DNA of 64,000 nucleotides from Agelaius tricolor (lineage: Eukaryota > Chordata > Aves > Passeriformes > Icteridae): positions 26,708,244-26,772,243 of the forward strand of contig JALJCS010000004.1 of NCBI GenBank assembly GCA_023055355.1, written 5' to 3'. This document shows positions 40,346 through 49,691 of the stretch, in pieces. The notes beneath the pieces were generated by a model. That model made no database searches. It was not told where the DNA came from and worked only from the letters and a program-made list of their open reading frames with translations. Within the stretch, counting starts at the first letter, position 1. Every line of letters begins with the position of its first letter. A program made the position numbers and the translations under genes.

Positions 40346-40414
<69 letters not shown>

Positions 40415-43400
40415 GTATACACACACACACACATAATAAGCACTGAGCAATGGTCTGAGAAATGCTGAGGGACGTTAATTCATTTTTGACTATGTAGCCT
40501 TCTGAATTGAAAAAAGCCTATTCCCTCCAAGGAGGAAAGGTGAGAAACCGCTCCAATTACCGACTGCAAGAACGTTTCTTCATTTCTCAGCTTTGCTGCA
40601 AGACAGCTGGTTGCTCCTTGGCTATTGAGAGGCCCCACATAAAGGCATTAGAAGCTGCTGTCATTCTGCCCTCATGGAACCCAGCTGCTACAACTTTCAC
40701 CACTGAATGCTTTCATATGTAAAGGGAGACTGCAATCCTTAATTTGGGAAACAGTAACCTAGAAAATATACACAGAATGAAATACATGAAAATTACAGTC
40801 AGTGAAGCACTTCCTCTTATTAGGGAAGCTAGACATAGCTGGAGGCTATAATTTCTCCAAAATCAAAACCCAAAACCCAGCACTGCCCTTGCTACAGTAC
40901 TGTGTATCAGAAAAGAAACAAATGATCCTTACATTTTCATCCTGCTTTGTGTTTAAGACACAGCCCAGCTGTGAAGGTACTTTTCTGTGGCCGTTTCCTC
41001 CTTTTCCAATAAATCAAGAGTGTGTTCCTGCACAAACAACTCCCACCAGCATGGAGTATTCCTCAGATTTAGTAACAGAACTTGTACTCCTGTAAGACTC
41101 AGAGATACTTGTACTCTCTGCTTCGTATCTGCCTTCTTCATGTGACACATTCCAAACTCTTGCTCTCCTCCTGTACAAAGGCATCGTGGTCCCAACCACA
41201 GAATCACAGCTCTGACACAGCTTGCTTAAAGAATGCAATAAATGACCATGTGATCATTCTTTCAATGCATACAGCAGTATTCATTGAAATCCTTTATGAA
41301 GGCTTCTGTTGCTAATATTTTCTCAGATAATCCCCAGACTAAGAGCCCAGCAGAGTAGTTGTATCATGTTGTTTACATAATGTGCCTGGATTTCTGAACA
41401 GCTGAAACATGATAACTCACAACAGATCAGGAAACCTCAAGAGGAAAAACAAGTCCAATAGTCACATGAGGTTCTTTCCTCACTACACTTCTGTCCCTAA
41501 TTTTTACAGCAGTTCATGGTTTGCTAAACCATGGACTCCAGCACTTCATTGTCCCCGAAAGAGTTCAAAGAACATGTATATGTGGGGCTTAGGGACACAG
41601 TTTAGTGGTGGATCTGGCACTGTTAAGGTAATGGTTGGGCTCAATGATCCTAAAGGTCTTTTAACCTTAATGGTTCTATGAACATTTATGAAATGAGGTT
41701 TTGCTGTTTAGGACTTCAATGGTTAATAAGAAATCATTTAAAAAACCCAAACTTATTAAGCACAGTTAAAAAATTCCAATAAGGCTTTTCAGAGGCTGAT
41801 GACTACACTCTTGGTTCCTGGCAGTTTAGAATGGCTGAAAAACTTAGTTTACAAAGCTCAGAATTAGGAATTTACCACTACTGTGCTGCAACTATTTTCG
41901 TCTCTCAGCCCTACTGAAACCAGCTCACAATCATTCACACACTGAAGCTGTTTCCAACACTGGACACCAGCAGCAAAACATTACACATTTTGTCTAGCTC
42001 TATGTCTAGCTGTAAGTTCACAGCACTTAAAAAAAACAGTCATATAGTGGTAACAAGATGGAGCTCCTCCTTAACTACATCCAGTACTAACAGGCAGTAA
42101 AGAGCAGACTTCCAGTCCTATCTTTCTATAAAATGTCTTTATCTTTAATCATTACCAGTGAACTTGTATCTGCAAACATTTACAGTGAACATTTCATAGA
42201 GGTGAATAAAAGAGCAACCAAGTTGGATTTTGGCTCTTGAGAGCCTAAAAGATGACAGGCAACTTACCATCTCATAAGTAAGAGTTTCTTGTCTGCAAGC
42301 CCGATCCACAATAATTGTTTCTTCTCTCCTCTCTAAAGTCTTCTTCCGAATTCTGAGGGGCAGCAACATAAGGAAAAATTTTATTCAATAATTTCCACTT
42401 AGAATTTCAAGAATTTCATATTTTTAAATTACACAAACTACTACAGAGCAGCTTTCAAAGAGCAGGATTCCTGTCTGTCTTAGTGGGACAGACTAACTTA
42501 AAACACTCATCTCCTGACTTTCATAAAACCTGAGAGTGCACAGGCCAGCTTGTGGGCTTTTTCCCCGTCACGTGCAAATGACAGGTTGGTTGTGAGTAAT
42601 TTTACACTCACAACAAAAAACAGCAAAATGTTTGAAGAGGTTGTCCTAGGACAAAACATTTTGTGACTTTTAAAGAAACTGTTCCAACAATTCTTTCCAC
42701 TTCAAAAAAATTGAATTCATATTCAAGCAAAGCACAAGGAAAGAAACAACCCACAAATATTACTTCTCAGTCCCACAGCACTGACACTTCAGAAAACCAA
42801 GAAACAAACCTTCATTATCAGTTGTAGAAGAAACAGTACCATAAGTAGAATACCTACTAAAATACATGTATTTAACCACTACATAAAGACCCAATCCTTA
42901 ACATCCAGGATAAGTTTACTTACCCTCCAGACCTCCACAAGGGTTTTCAGTAACAATCAGGCTTAACACTGATCACATTTCTAAACACATTTCTTTACAT
43001 TAGTGCTATGTAAAGTACAGCAAAGGCCTGAACTGGCCATGTCTGCCAGCTGATAGAAACCTTACATATATTGGTTATCCTCTGAAATGCAACAGATGCA
43101 TCAATAATTTCCATGCACAACCCAAAACAAAACAGAGTGGGCTCAAATAAAGAGGTAATCTGGATACAGCATCAGTACTTACAGTCTGGCTGTTACAGAG
43201 TGACTGAGAGTTACTAGAGGTATGAGATAGGTTTCTTTGCAGGAACCTCACACACATGGTTATCAGAAGGCCCCTGCACATTCCAAACTTAGGCACTACT
43301 TCAGAAGCACCTAGGTTCAGAAATCGTTTTCCAATAAGAAAGAAGGCATATTCTATATATCTTAATAAAAAAGTTCCTAAGCAACATTCAGAAGACTCAT

Positions 43401-46400
43401 ACCAATGATGCCATCATAAGCTGGTGTTTCTGCCCTTATGGTATTTCTGTATGGTGCCTGTAAAGGGAACAAGCAGCCAGCCATACTTCCGTGCTGATTT
43501 CCCACCCCACCCCAAACAAGGGTACTGTGAGAGCACTGCAACAGCATACCGAAGAGTGAGCAGACTGCTATCTTCAGGAATAACATCTGGGTCCTCTTCT
43601 TCTTCACAAGACATTAACATATCAGTGCTAGAACAATAAAAAAATAACACATAGAATCACAGAATCATAGAACAGTTTGGGCTGGAAGGGACCTTAAAAG
43701 ATCATCTTGTTCCACTACCCTCAGCACCATTGGCAGGGACACTTTTCACTGGATCAGGCTGCTCAGGGGCAGATCCAACCTGGTCTTGAACGCTTCCAGG
43801 AATGGAGCATCCACAAATTCTCTGGGCAAACTGTTCCAGTGCCTCACCACTCTACACAGTAAACAATTTCTACCTGATATCTAATCTAAATCTAGAGCTA
43901 TCCTCTTTGGACACGGCAGTGATTTCTCACAGTCTATGTAGAAGTATGTGTATTTCTCACAGTCTGTGTAGAGAGGCAGGAACCTGGAGGTGGTTTCACC
44001 ACCTGGTCCCATATATGAGTTCCCATTTCAGGTTGTGCACTGCAGCACACCAGATTCAGAGGAATCATCATATGTACATCCCCTCCTCTCCAGTCCTTCC
44101 CAGAAGCATTTTGCATTAATCACAATAAAATTTTATCCAGCTTAAAAATAGTCTGAGGAAAAAAAGATTTAAAACAGAGAACTGCTTTGAATCAGACTTG
44201 ATTGCCTTTGTCTCTCACTTTTGAAGACTATATGAAGGCAGGGATTACTGACATTGAACCCCTGACAAGTTCCATGGAACCTTGCAAGCACTGGTACTGC
44301 CACTTCTCACTCCTGAAAAGTCAGAAACCCTCAATTTCTAAAAGAAAAGCAGAGCACCCTTTTTAGTATTGAAAATCTGTCTAATAGTTAATTACATATG
44401 TATTGTATCATATGCACTGAAGCCTGGAAAGGCTTTGCTGTGCGGCCGTACACACAGGCCATGCCAGAGCTCCCCCTGCATAACTCCACTGCTGCCAGTG
44501 GAACCATGTAAGCAATACTTGGTCCATTGTCCTCAGGAAGCCAGGCTTTACAAACAGGAATTTTGCTGATCCCTTCAGAAATGAAGGCTAAGTCAGTGTC
44601 AGACACCTAAGACACAGAAGTGTGTGCAATACAGAGTTTTCACTAGGAACACCTCACTCCTGACTGCCGCAAGCTTGGGATCCTACTGTGTCCCCAAAAA
44701 GGCTACTCCCTGCATGCATGACAAATTCACTCAGTGCACACAGTTACAGAGAGGGGAAACACTGCCCATGCTGTTTAATGGAAACTAAGGAGAAGTGTAG
44801 GATGGTAATGAGGAACAATAGTTGAAAGTGTCTCCTAAAAAAGTCAAATGCCAAGTGTTATATAAACTTATGTCCCTTACAAAGATATTTTTAGGTCATC
44901 AGAAATAAAAAGGCTAAAGAGAACTCTCTGGAAATGTAGACTTGGAAGCAGTCTACCAATGAAGTTTTCAAAGTCTGTGACTTTACTTTTCCTAGATATT
45001 CTTGCAGCACAATGAGTTTTCTCTTTTAGATATTAAAAGATATCTTAGTATTTGGCCTGATACTTTATAATAAGGAGTTACAGTGTTCATATTACTCTTT
45101 ATATTGCACATATTTTAAACGTAGTACTTTCATCACCTTTGAGACACTAATACCACAAGACACTAAATACTAATACGTTAAGACATTAATGCTAGCTTAA
45201 TGTAGCTTTATAACACATCCCAAGAGATATTTACAACTACCCCTTCTAATAAAACAAGAGGGTGAATTAGGGCTGAAGTTGAATGAGGTACCTGCAAGCC
45301 TCACCTCTCTTGACCTACCTAAAACCCGCAGTGATTTGAGGCTTAGCCTGCCCTATACATGCAAGAAACACATCACACAGAAGACAAAACAGAATAACAT
45401 AACTCAGCACCTCCAACATTCAAGGACTTCAGTCACTCAAGCACCAATCATGAATACCAAGGTAAACTTCTTTCCTTACAGATTCCTGAGGCATTTGAAC
45501 AAAGCTTAGAATTTTACTTTTTTGACACCTTGGTTATTTAAGAGAATTACTGACGGAATCTTCCAGATAAAGACACAATATTTCATCTGTTTAAGATCTG
45601 ATGAAAAAACGAGCCATCTCTATAATGATTATCAGCATACCACTTGAGCAATATGCAAGGCATTCTTACTGAGTCAAATGCAAGTGAGGGAAGACACAAA
45701 TTTTCTCCTGTATTCTGTTCGCAGAAATGTATTAGAAGAAAAAAATAGAATAAAAAAAATTAAAAAAAAAAACCAAACAAGCAAAACAGCAACAAAAATG
45801 AAGCAACAAATAAACAAAAAACCCCAACAAAACAAACAAAAGTTTTAAAAAGAAACCCAAAAAGCCCAAAAAACAAACCAACAAAAAAAAAAACCAAAAC
45901 CCCAAACTAACCAAACAAAAAAAAAAAACCCGCAAAAACACCCCACAATAACCACATTGCACTGGGGTGCTCAAAGAGTTAAATAGCATTTAAACATGAT
46001 ACCATGTCTCCTCACCAGAAGACCCTACATTTTCAGGAGTATTTAAATGCACACTATGTAACTACTCTGAAAAAGATTTAATGATGGATATTGAAAAACT
46101 TCATCCTGAATCCATGAAAGATTATTTTAATCCTACATGATTTTAAAAATAGATGTAGGAGTATCCACATCTTCCTATCTCTCTTCTACCAGAAGAAAAC
46201 CTACTTAATTTGTCAGAAGTTTCCTCAGAAGTAGAGTCAGAAAAATCCATTTATATCCATTATGTGTTCATTTCAGCACTTATAAAATTATATTTACACC
46301 AGTAATAAATGTGATCCTGGGATATCATAGAACAGATCTTGGTGTAGCCCAGTGTTCTCATCTCTCCTCAAGATAGGAATATAGCAGCTCAAGGCAGGTG

Positions 46401-48620
46401 AGTGAAAGTGATCAGAGGTAGTGATTTGAGGCTGGCAAACGTGGAGGAGAGACTCAAGAGACTAGGGACATTTAATTTAACAGCGAAAGCACATGGAGAT
46501 TACAGATTGGGATTTCTAGTCTGAACAGGGGAAAGGTCACACCAGGACGTGCAGGTTTAGCTTAATTCTCCTGCAAAGCCAACAAAAGGCTGCCAGATGA
46601 TCAGTTCTCTCCCCTTCATAGATCACCAGTCTTTTTTCTCTTTCCCAAATGACCACTGTTCACATTACACTCAGCCTCAAGCAGACAGCATTGCTCTGTA
46701 ACACTAGCAAATGCAGACAGCAAGTGAAATGCAGCAGGTGTAAATTGAAGAAAGCAATACAGAAGAAAAAAAGCAGAAGGAATGTGAGGAAAAAAATAAA
46801 GAAACCACAGGAAAAACTCCTTGGAATTCAAACGAAAACAGCAAAGACAGGTTCAGGCAACAGTTGCCACAGAGAATAAGGCACAGCACAGGAGCAATCA
46901 GGGATGATCTAGACTGGAAGAGCTTACAGAGTAATTGTCACAGTTTCTGCCACTTCAGAATACTTTTTTTTTTCTTTAAACCAATATCATCCTCTATTTT
47001 TACTACGTCTAGTAATGGTAAAAATTTATGCTAGTCACCAGAACTGTAACAGGTGAAGCGCAAAGTTATACAGATAGGATCAGAATTCTGGCATGTCTTC
47101 CTTACTGACCAACTACAGGTAAATAACTAACTGTGATGCTTTCTACAGGAATTACTGCCTGAAATCAGGCCTTTTCTACAGGTGAAGGACAATTCTCACT
47201 ATCCATGTGACCTGAAAGCCTTCCAGCCATGGCGTGTTAGATTTGCTGCTGCCTCAACACCCACAAAGCATTTACATACCTCTGACTTCACCACCAGCCC
47301 TGAGAAAAACAAGTCAGTGGAGGCTAAAGACCAAGAGACACTCAACAGGTACTGTATGCAGCCAGCTACCTGAACTACTCTAAATGATGTTTTTAAGGGA
47401 TTCAAACTAAAAGAGTAGGCTTAGATTAGTATTAGGAAGAAGTTCTCTGCTGTGAGGCTGTTGAGGTACTGGAACAGGTTGCCCAGAGGAGCTGTGGATG
47501 CCCATTCCTGGCAGCATTCAAGGCCAAGCTGGATCAGGCTTTGAGCAACCTGTTCTAGTGAAAGGTGTTCCTGCCCACGGCAGGGGGATTGGAACAATAT
47601 GATCTTTCAAGCCCCTTCCAACCCATTCTGTGATTTTATGATTCTTTGTTAATACAAACAGATGCCTGGCTTATTTCTTCGTATAAGGTATATGTTTCAT
47701 TGTACGACTGCTGTCTCCTAAAACCATTAAGATGTTCAGGTACCCTTAAGTACTTAACCAGTACCATGTTGCTAAATGTTTACCCATGCAACTTTAAGCG
47801 CCAAACCGTGTGCAAATTCGCAGATGTAACAAGGTTTCCACAACTGGAGCACTACCCTCCACAAAAACTGTCTGCCTTCACGGCATTTTTGGCCTCCAGA
47901 GATTTTGGTGACCAACTCTTCATAAGGAACTGTACTACAAGAGAAGGAGTATTCAGTACAAATGAGAAAGGGGCAAATTTAGACTGGGTATTAGGAAGAA
48001 ATTCTTTACTGTGAGGCACTGGAAGAGTTTGTCCAGAGAAGCTGTGGATGCTGGAAGTCTGGCAGTGTTCAAGGCCAGGCTGAATGAAGCTCTAAACTAT
48101 TTGGTCTAGTGGAATGTGTCCCTGGACACGGCATGGGGCTATAGGCTTCTAGGTCCATTCCAGCCCTCTGAGAGTCTATGACTTTGTATTTACTCGGGAA
48201 ATAGAAACTGCGTGCCACAGTTCCGGAAAACCGCTCTGAAGCGGTTTTGCCCGAGCACCTTCCGCTTCTCCCCAGGAACCGCCGCGGAGTCCGGGGACAG
48301 CACCAGCCGCCTCCCCGCACCAGCGCCGAGCGAGGCCACCGGCATCCCCCTCGCACCGGAGCCGCAAATCTCGGCCTGCACACAGCCGGCCTTCCTCACC
48401 TGCAGACGGCGCGCAGCTCAGCCGCCGTGCCCGGCGCGCAGCCCAGCGCCGCCGCCACGGCCGCGTCCTCCTCCTCCTCCTTTTCCGCCTCCGCCGCCAG
48501 CGAGAGGTCTGGCGGCCCCAGCAGCCGCTGCCAGCCGAGGCCCAGGGCGCCCACGCGGAACGCGCGCGTGTACAGCTCGGCCAACTCGTAATCGGGCACC
48601 ACGGCCGCCATGGCCGCCAT
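33923..48620 (-). CDS. SNAPC3: SNAPC3 (SNAP50), complete spliced CDS
   Basis: Subunit of SNAPc/PTF, the nuclear complex that binds the proximal sequence element of RNA polymerase II and III snRNA promoters (U1, U2, U6, 7SK). Nine exons on the - strand: 48620-48400, 43627-43550, 42352-42268, 40183-40079, 39566-39417, 38416-38334, 37068-36904, 35891-35784, 34070-33923. Every intron is GT-AG and the sum is 1143 nt, i.e. 380 aa plus TGA (human 411). Residues 1-73 are a variable acidic N-terminus; from about residue 86 on the protein matches human closely ([50 protein letters not shown]). The C-terminal third has the Cys/His cluster typical of SNAP50 ([25 protein letters not shown]) and ends PYVDPGIFN. 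It is convergent with PSIP1, as in mammals. The start ATG at 48620 is the first of two in-frame ATGs, both with G at -3 and +4. Confidence 0.96.
35784..35891 (-). CDS. SNAPC3: SNAPC3 exon 8: Cys-rich region
   Basis: 108 nt, acceptor tttaag, donor AG/gtatgc. It reads [20 protein letters not shown], then [20 protein letters not shown] and CFVC are conserved. Residue 319 is Cys where I recall Trp in human (HWLWTRKC). Confidence 0.95.
36904..37068 (-). CDS. SNAPC3: SNAPC3 exon 7: start of Cys/His cluster
   Basis: 165 nt, acceptor tttcag, donor AG/gtaagt. It begins [20 protein letters not shown] and ends [20 protein letters not shown] then TDI. The CHQGNCEH motif is the first part of the conserved Cys/His cluster. 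Confidence 0.95.
38334..38416 (-). CDS. SNAPC3: SNAPC3 exon 6
   Basis: 83 nt, acceptor tctcag, donor AG/gtatga. It reads [20 protein letters not shown], then PECRDLS, a single conservative change from human (GTFY to GIFY). It leaves phase 2. Confidence 0.96.
38806..38886 (+). mobile_element. CR1 3' terminal fragment
   Basis: Only the 3' tail is present: cttgagcagagggagcag, accagatgccctccacaag, tccctttcaatgtcaacc, attctatgat. It is followed by short ATGACATAT-type repeats. It lies in SNAPC3 intron 5. Confidence 0.75.
38880..38935. repeat. ATATGACAT / TGTCATACGA short tandem repeats
   Basis: Degenerate repetition of tgtcatacgat and its complement-like atatgacatat, directly after a CR1 3' end. 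Probably an expanded CR1 terminal repeat. Confidence 0.6.
39417..39566 (-). CDS. SNAPC3: SNAPC3 exon 5
   Basis: 150 nt, phase 0 at both ends, acceptor tttgtag, donor AAG/gtaaaa. It begins [20 protein letters not shown] and ends [10 protein letters not shown]. It contains [12 protein letters not shown], identical to human. Confidence 0.95.
40079..40183 (-). CDS. SNAPC3: SNAPC3 exon 4
   Basis: 105 nt, phase 0 at both ends. It reads [20 protein letters not shown], then [15 protein letters not shown]. The acceptor tttccag follows a (TG)n/T-rich tract that belongs to a microsatellite. The donor AAG/gttggt is weak (T at +3, G at +4). The coding match to human (IEEGELILSVNILYPVIF) leaves no doubt about the exon. 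Confidence 0.92.
40195..40435. repeat. CA/TA microsatellite with embedded palindrome
   Basis: (CA)n at 40195-40210, then long (TA)n tracts to about 40415 and (CA)n again to 40433. The motif gttgccagtataata occurs directly at 40215 and 40310 and inverted at 40331-40345. On the - strand the right-hand edge forms the TG/T tract of the SNAPC3 exon 4 acceptor. Confidence 0.95.
41570..41685 (+). mobile_element. CR1 3' terminal fragment
   Basis: Contains acagtttagtggtggatctg, aatggttgggctcaatgatc, taaaggtcttttaacctt and ends ggttctatga, the CR1 3' end. It lies in SNAPC3 intron 3. Confidence 0.82.
42268..42352 (-). CDS. SNAPC3: SNAPC3 exon 3
   Basis: An 85-nt exon with acceptor cctcag and donor ATG/gtaagt. 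It reads [20 protein letters not shown], then QETLTYEM, nearly identical to human [20 protein letters not shown]. Confidence 0.95.
42353..43549 (-). other. SNAPC3 intron 2
   Basis: 1.2 kb, AT-rich, nothing recognisable. Confidence 0.65.
43550..43627 (-). CDS. SNAPC3: SNAPC3 exon 2
   Basis: A 78-nt exon with acceptor ttctag and donor CG/gtatgc. It reads [20 protein letters not shown], then SLLTL (human EDPEVIPENTDLVTL). A CR1 fragment begins about 25 nt upstream of the acceptor. Confidence 0.92.
43652..43920 (-). mobile_element. CR1 3' fragment
   Basis: Begins (+ strand) tagaatcacagaatcatag with two copies of the CR1 terminal repeat, then gtttgggctggaagggacct, and continues into cctggtcttgaacgcttcc. 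It starts about 25 bp from SNAPC3 exon 2, in the same orientation as the gene. Confidence 0.9.
43922..43981. repeat. 30-bp tandem duplication
   Basis: atttctcacagtctatgtag and atttctcacagtctgtgtag recur at 30-bp spacing, two copies, directly after the CR1 fragment. Confidence 0.8.
43982..47409 (-). other. SNAPC3 intron 1, central part
   Basis: AT-rich apart from the A-rich tract at 45736-45935. The stretch 46340-46560 has some LINE-like wording (gagagactcaagagactagg) but is too degraded to assign. Confidence 0.5.
45736..45935. repeat. A-rich low-complexity tract (CAAA/CCAAA type)
   Basis: About 200 bp of A-runs broken by C and short ACA or CCAAA words. On the - strand, the SNAPC3 sense, it is a 200-nt T-rich run in intron 1. 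Confidence 0.9.
47410..47648 (+). mobile_element. CR1 3' fragment
   Basis: Contains attaggaagaagttctctgc, ggaacaggttgcccagagga, gaaaggtgttcctgcccac and ends ccttccaacccattctgtga. It is in SNAPC3 intron 1, antisense to the gene. Confidence 0.92.
47965..48190 (+). mobile_element. CR1 3' fragment next to the CpG island
   Basis: Contains tattaggaagaaattctt, gctgtggatgctggaagtc, tggaatgtgtccctggacac and ends in a degraded 3' tail near gagagtctatgac. It ends about 210 bp from SNAPC3 exon 1, at the edge of the CpG island. Confidence 0.88.
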
Positions 48621-48770
48621 GGCCGCCGGGCCCGCCCTGGGTCCTCCCGCCACACGCGTCACGGGCCGCGGGCGGGAGCGGAGGCTGCGCCTGACCGGGA
48701 AAGCTGCCGTGCCTCTCCTGCCAGGCGGGAAACACCGGGCAGCGCTCGCTAGGGAGAAAACAATTCCGGA
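48200..48770. promoter_or_regulatory. CpG island, SNAPC3 promoter and exon 1
   Basis: A sharply delimited GC- and CpG-dense block in an otherwise AT-rich window. It covers the SNAPC3 start, exon 1 and the beginning of intron 1, as expected for a housekeeping promoter. No TATA box is seen upstream of the ATG. On the - strand ATGGCGGC occurs twice at the start codons (48620 and 48611), which resembles the YY1 core. A CCGGAA (ETS-type core) lies near 48766-48771. Confidence 0.85.
48400..48620 (-). CDS. SNAPC3: SNAPC3 exon 1 with start codon
   Basis: Residues 1-73 plus two bases of codon 74. It starts [20 protein letters not shown] (human FPEYELPELNTRAF) and has a run of six glutamates broken by one Lys (EKEEEEED). 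It ends AAELRAVC, as in human. Donor AG/gtgagg. It lies wholly within the CpG island. It lacks about 25-30 N-terminal residues of the human protein. Confidence 0.92.
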
Positions 48771-49031
48771 AACAAAAAAAACCACCAAAACCCACTAAAC
48801 AAAAAAGCCCAACCAAACCAAACTAAAACAAAACACTGGCACAGATTAAGACTGTCCTCTCATTCTGCCACTTGTTATCTGGGGAAAAAGACCGATACCC
48901 ACCTAGCTACACTGTCCTTTAATATGCTTATTCTCCTCCCAAAGTAAAAACTTAATGCCTTGGTACGATGAAAAAGGCTAATGAGATACATAATCTATTA
49001 CCTAACACTACTCATACCAACATTTAAAAAA

Positions 49032-49032
<1 letters not shown>

Positions 49033-49091
<59 letters not shown>
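49033..49091. repeat. (AT)n microsatellite
   Basis: An uninterrupted AT/TA run of about 58 bp, 400 bp upstream of the SNAPC3 promoter. Confidence 0.98.
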
Positions 49092-49092
<1 letters not shown>

Positions 49093-49249
49093 GTGCCAAT
49101 CATCTGGTAGTTCCCCACTGAAGTAGTGTGACAAAGCTGACATGAGCACAACCTGTTAAGGAAGCCAACAGAAGTAAATCTGGCTTGCCCTAACCTGATA
49201 TACCTGGTGCACATACCCATTGAATCACAGCCTTTGCACTTGCTTCAAG

Positions 49250-49690
49250 ACAAAATATCAATGGACTCAGGGAATCAAAGTATGGCTTGAGTTCAAAGCA
49301 ACCTTAAAGATCATCTAGTTACAACACTCACTGCTGTGAACAGGGATACCTTCCAGTGGAACAGGTTGCTCAAAGACCCTGTCCAGCCTGGTCTTGGACA
49401 GTACTGGGGATGGGACATCCACAGCCTTTCTGATAATCCTGCTCCAGTGCTTAGCCCTCACAGTAAAGAATTCATCTTAACATCTAAACTAAACTTGCCT
49501 TCTTTCAATTTAAAGCTATTGCCTCTTTTTTTGTCACTACCTGCCTTTATAAAATCTCTTTTTTCTTTTTGTAAGCCCCCTTGAGGTACTGGAAGGCCAT
49601 AGTGAAGTCTCCCTGAAGCCTTCTCTCTTCCATAGAGAACAACTATGAACAAGTCCAGCTATCTCAGCTATTCCTCTTACTTCTCTAACT
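49250..49690 (-). mobile_element. CR1 3' fragment
   Basis: The reverse-complement CR1 layout on the + strand: agcaaccttaaagatcatct, cctgtccagcctggtcttgg, cagtaaagaattcatcttaa, ttgaggtactggaaggcc. It is the first repeat upstream of the SNAPC3 promoter. Confidence 0.85.
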
Positions 49691-49691
49691 A

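Noticed and set aside
40134..40450. Open frames of repeated Ile/Tyr (YIYIYI)
   Set aside because: They are translations of the TA/CA microsatellite, not genes.
46340..46560. Possible degraded LINE fragment in SNAPC3 intron 1
   Set aside because: Only a few CR1-like words; too diverged to call without alignment to a consensus.
48176..48694. Long open frames (up to 160 codons) on both strands over the CpG island
   Set aside because: They are GC-driven shadows of SNAPC3 exon 1 in other frames; composition is Arg/Pro/Ala-rich and only the frame with PDYEL matches a family.
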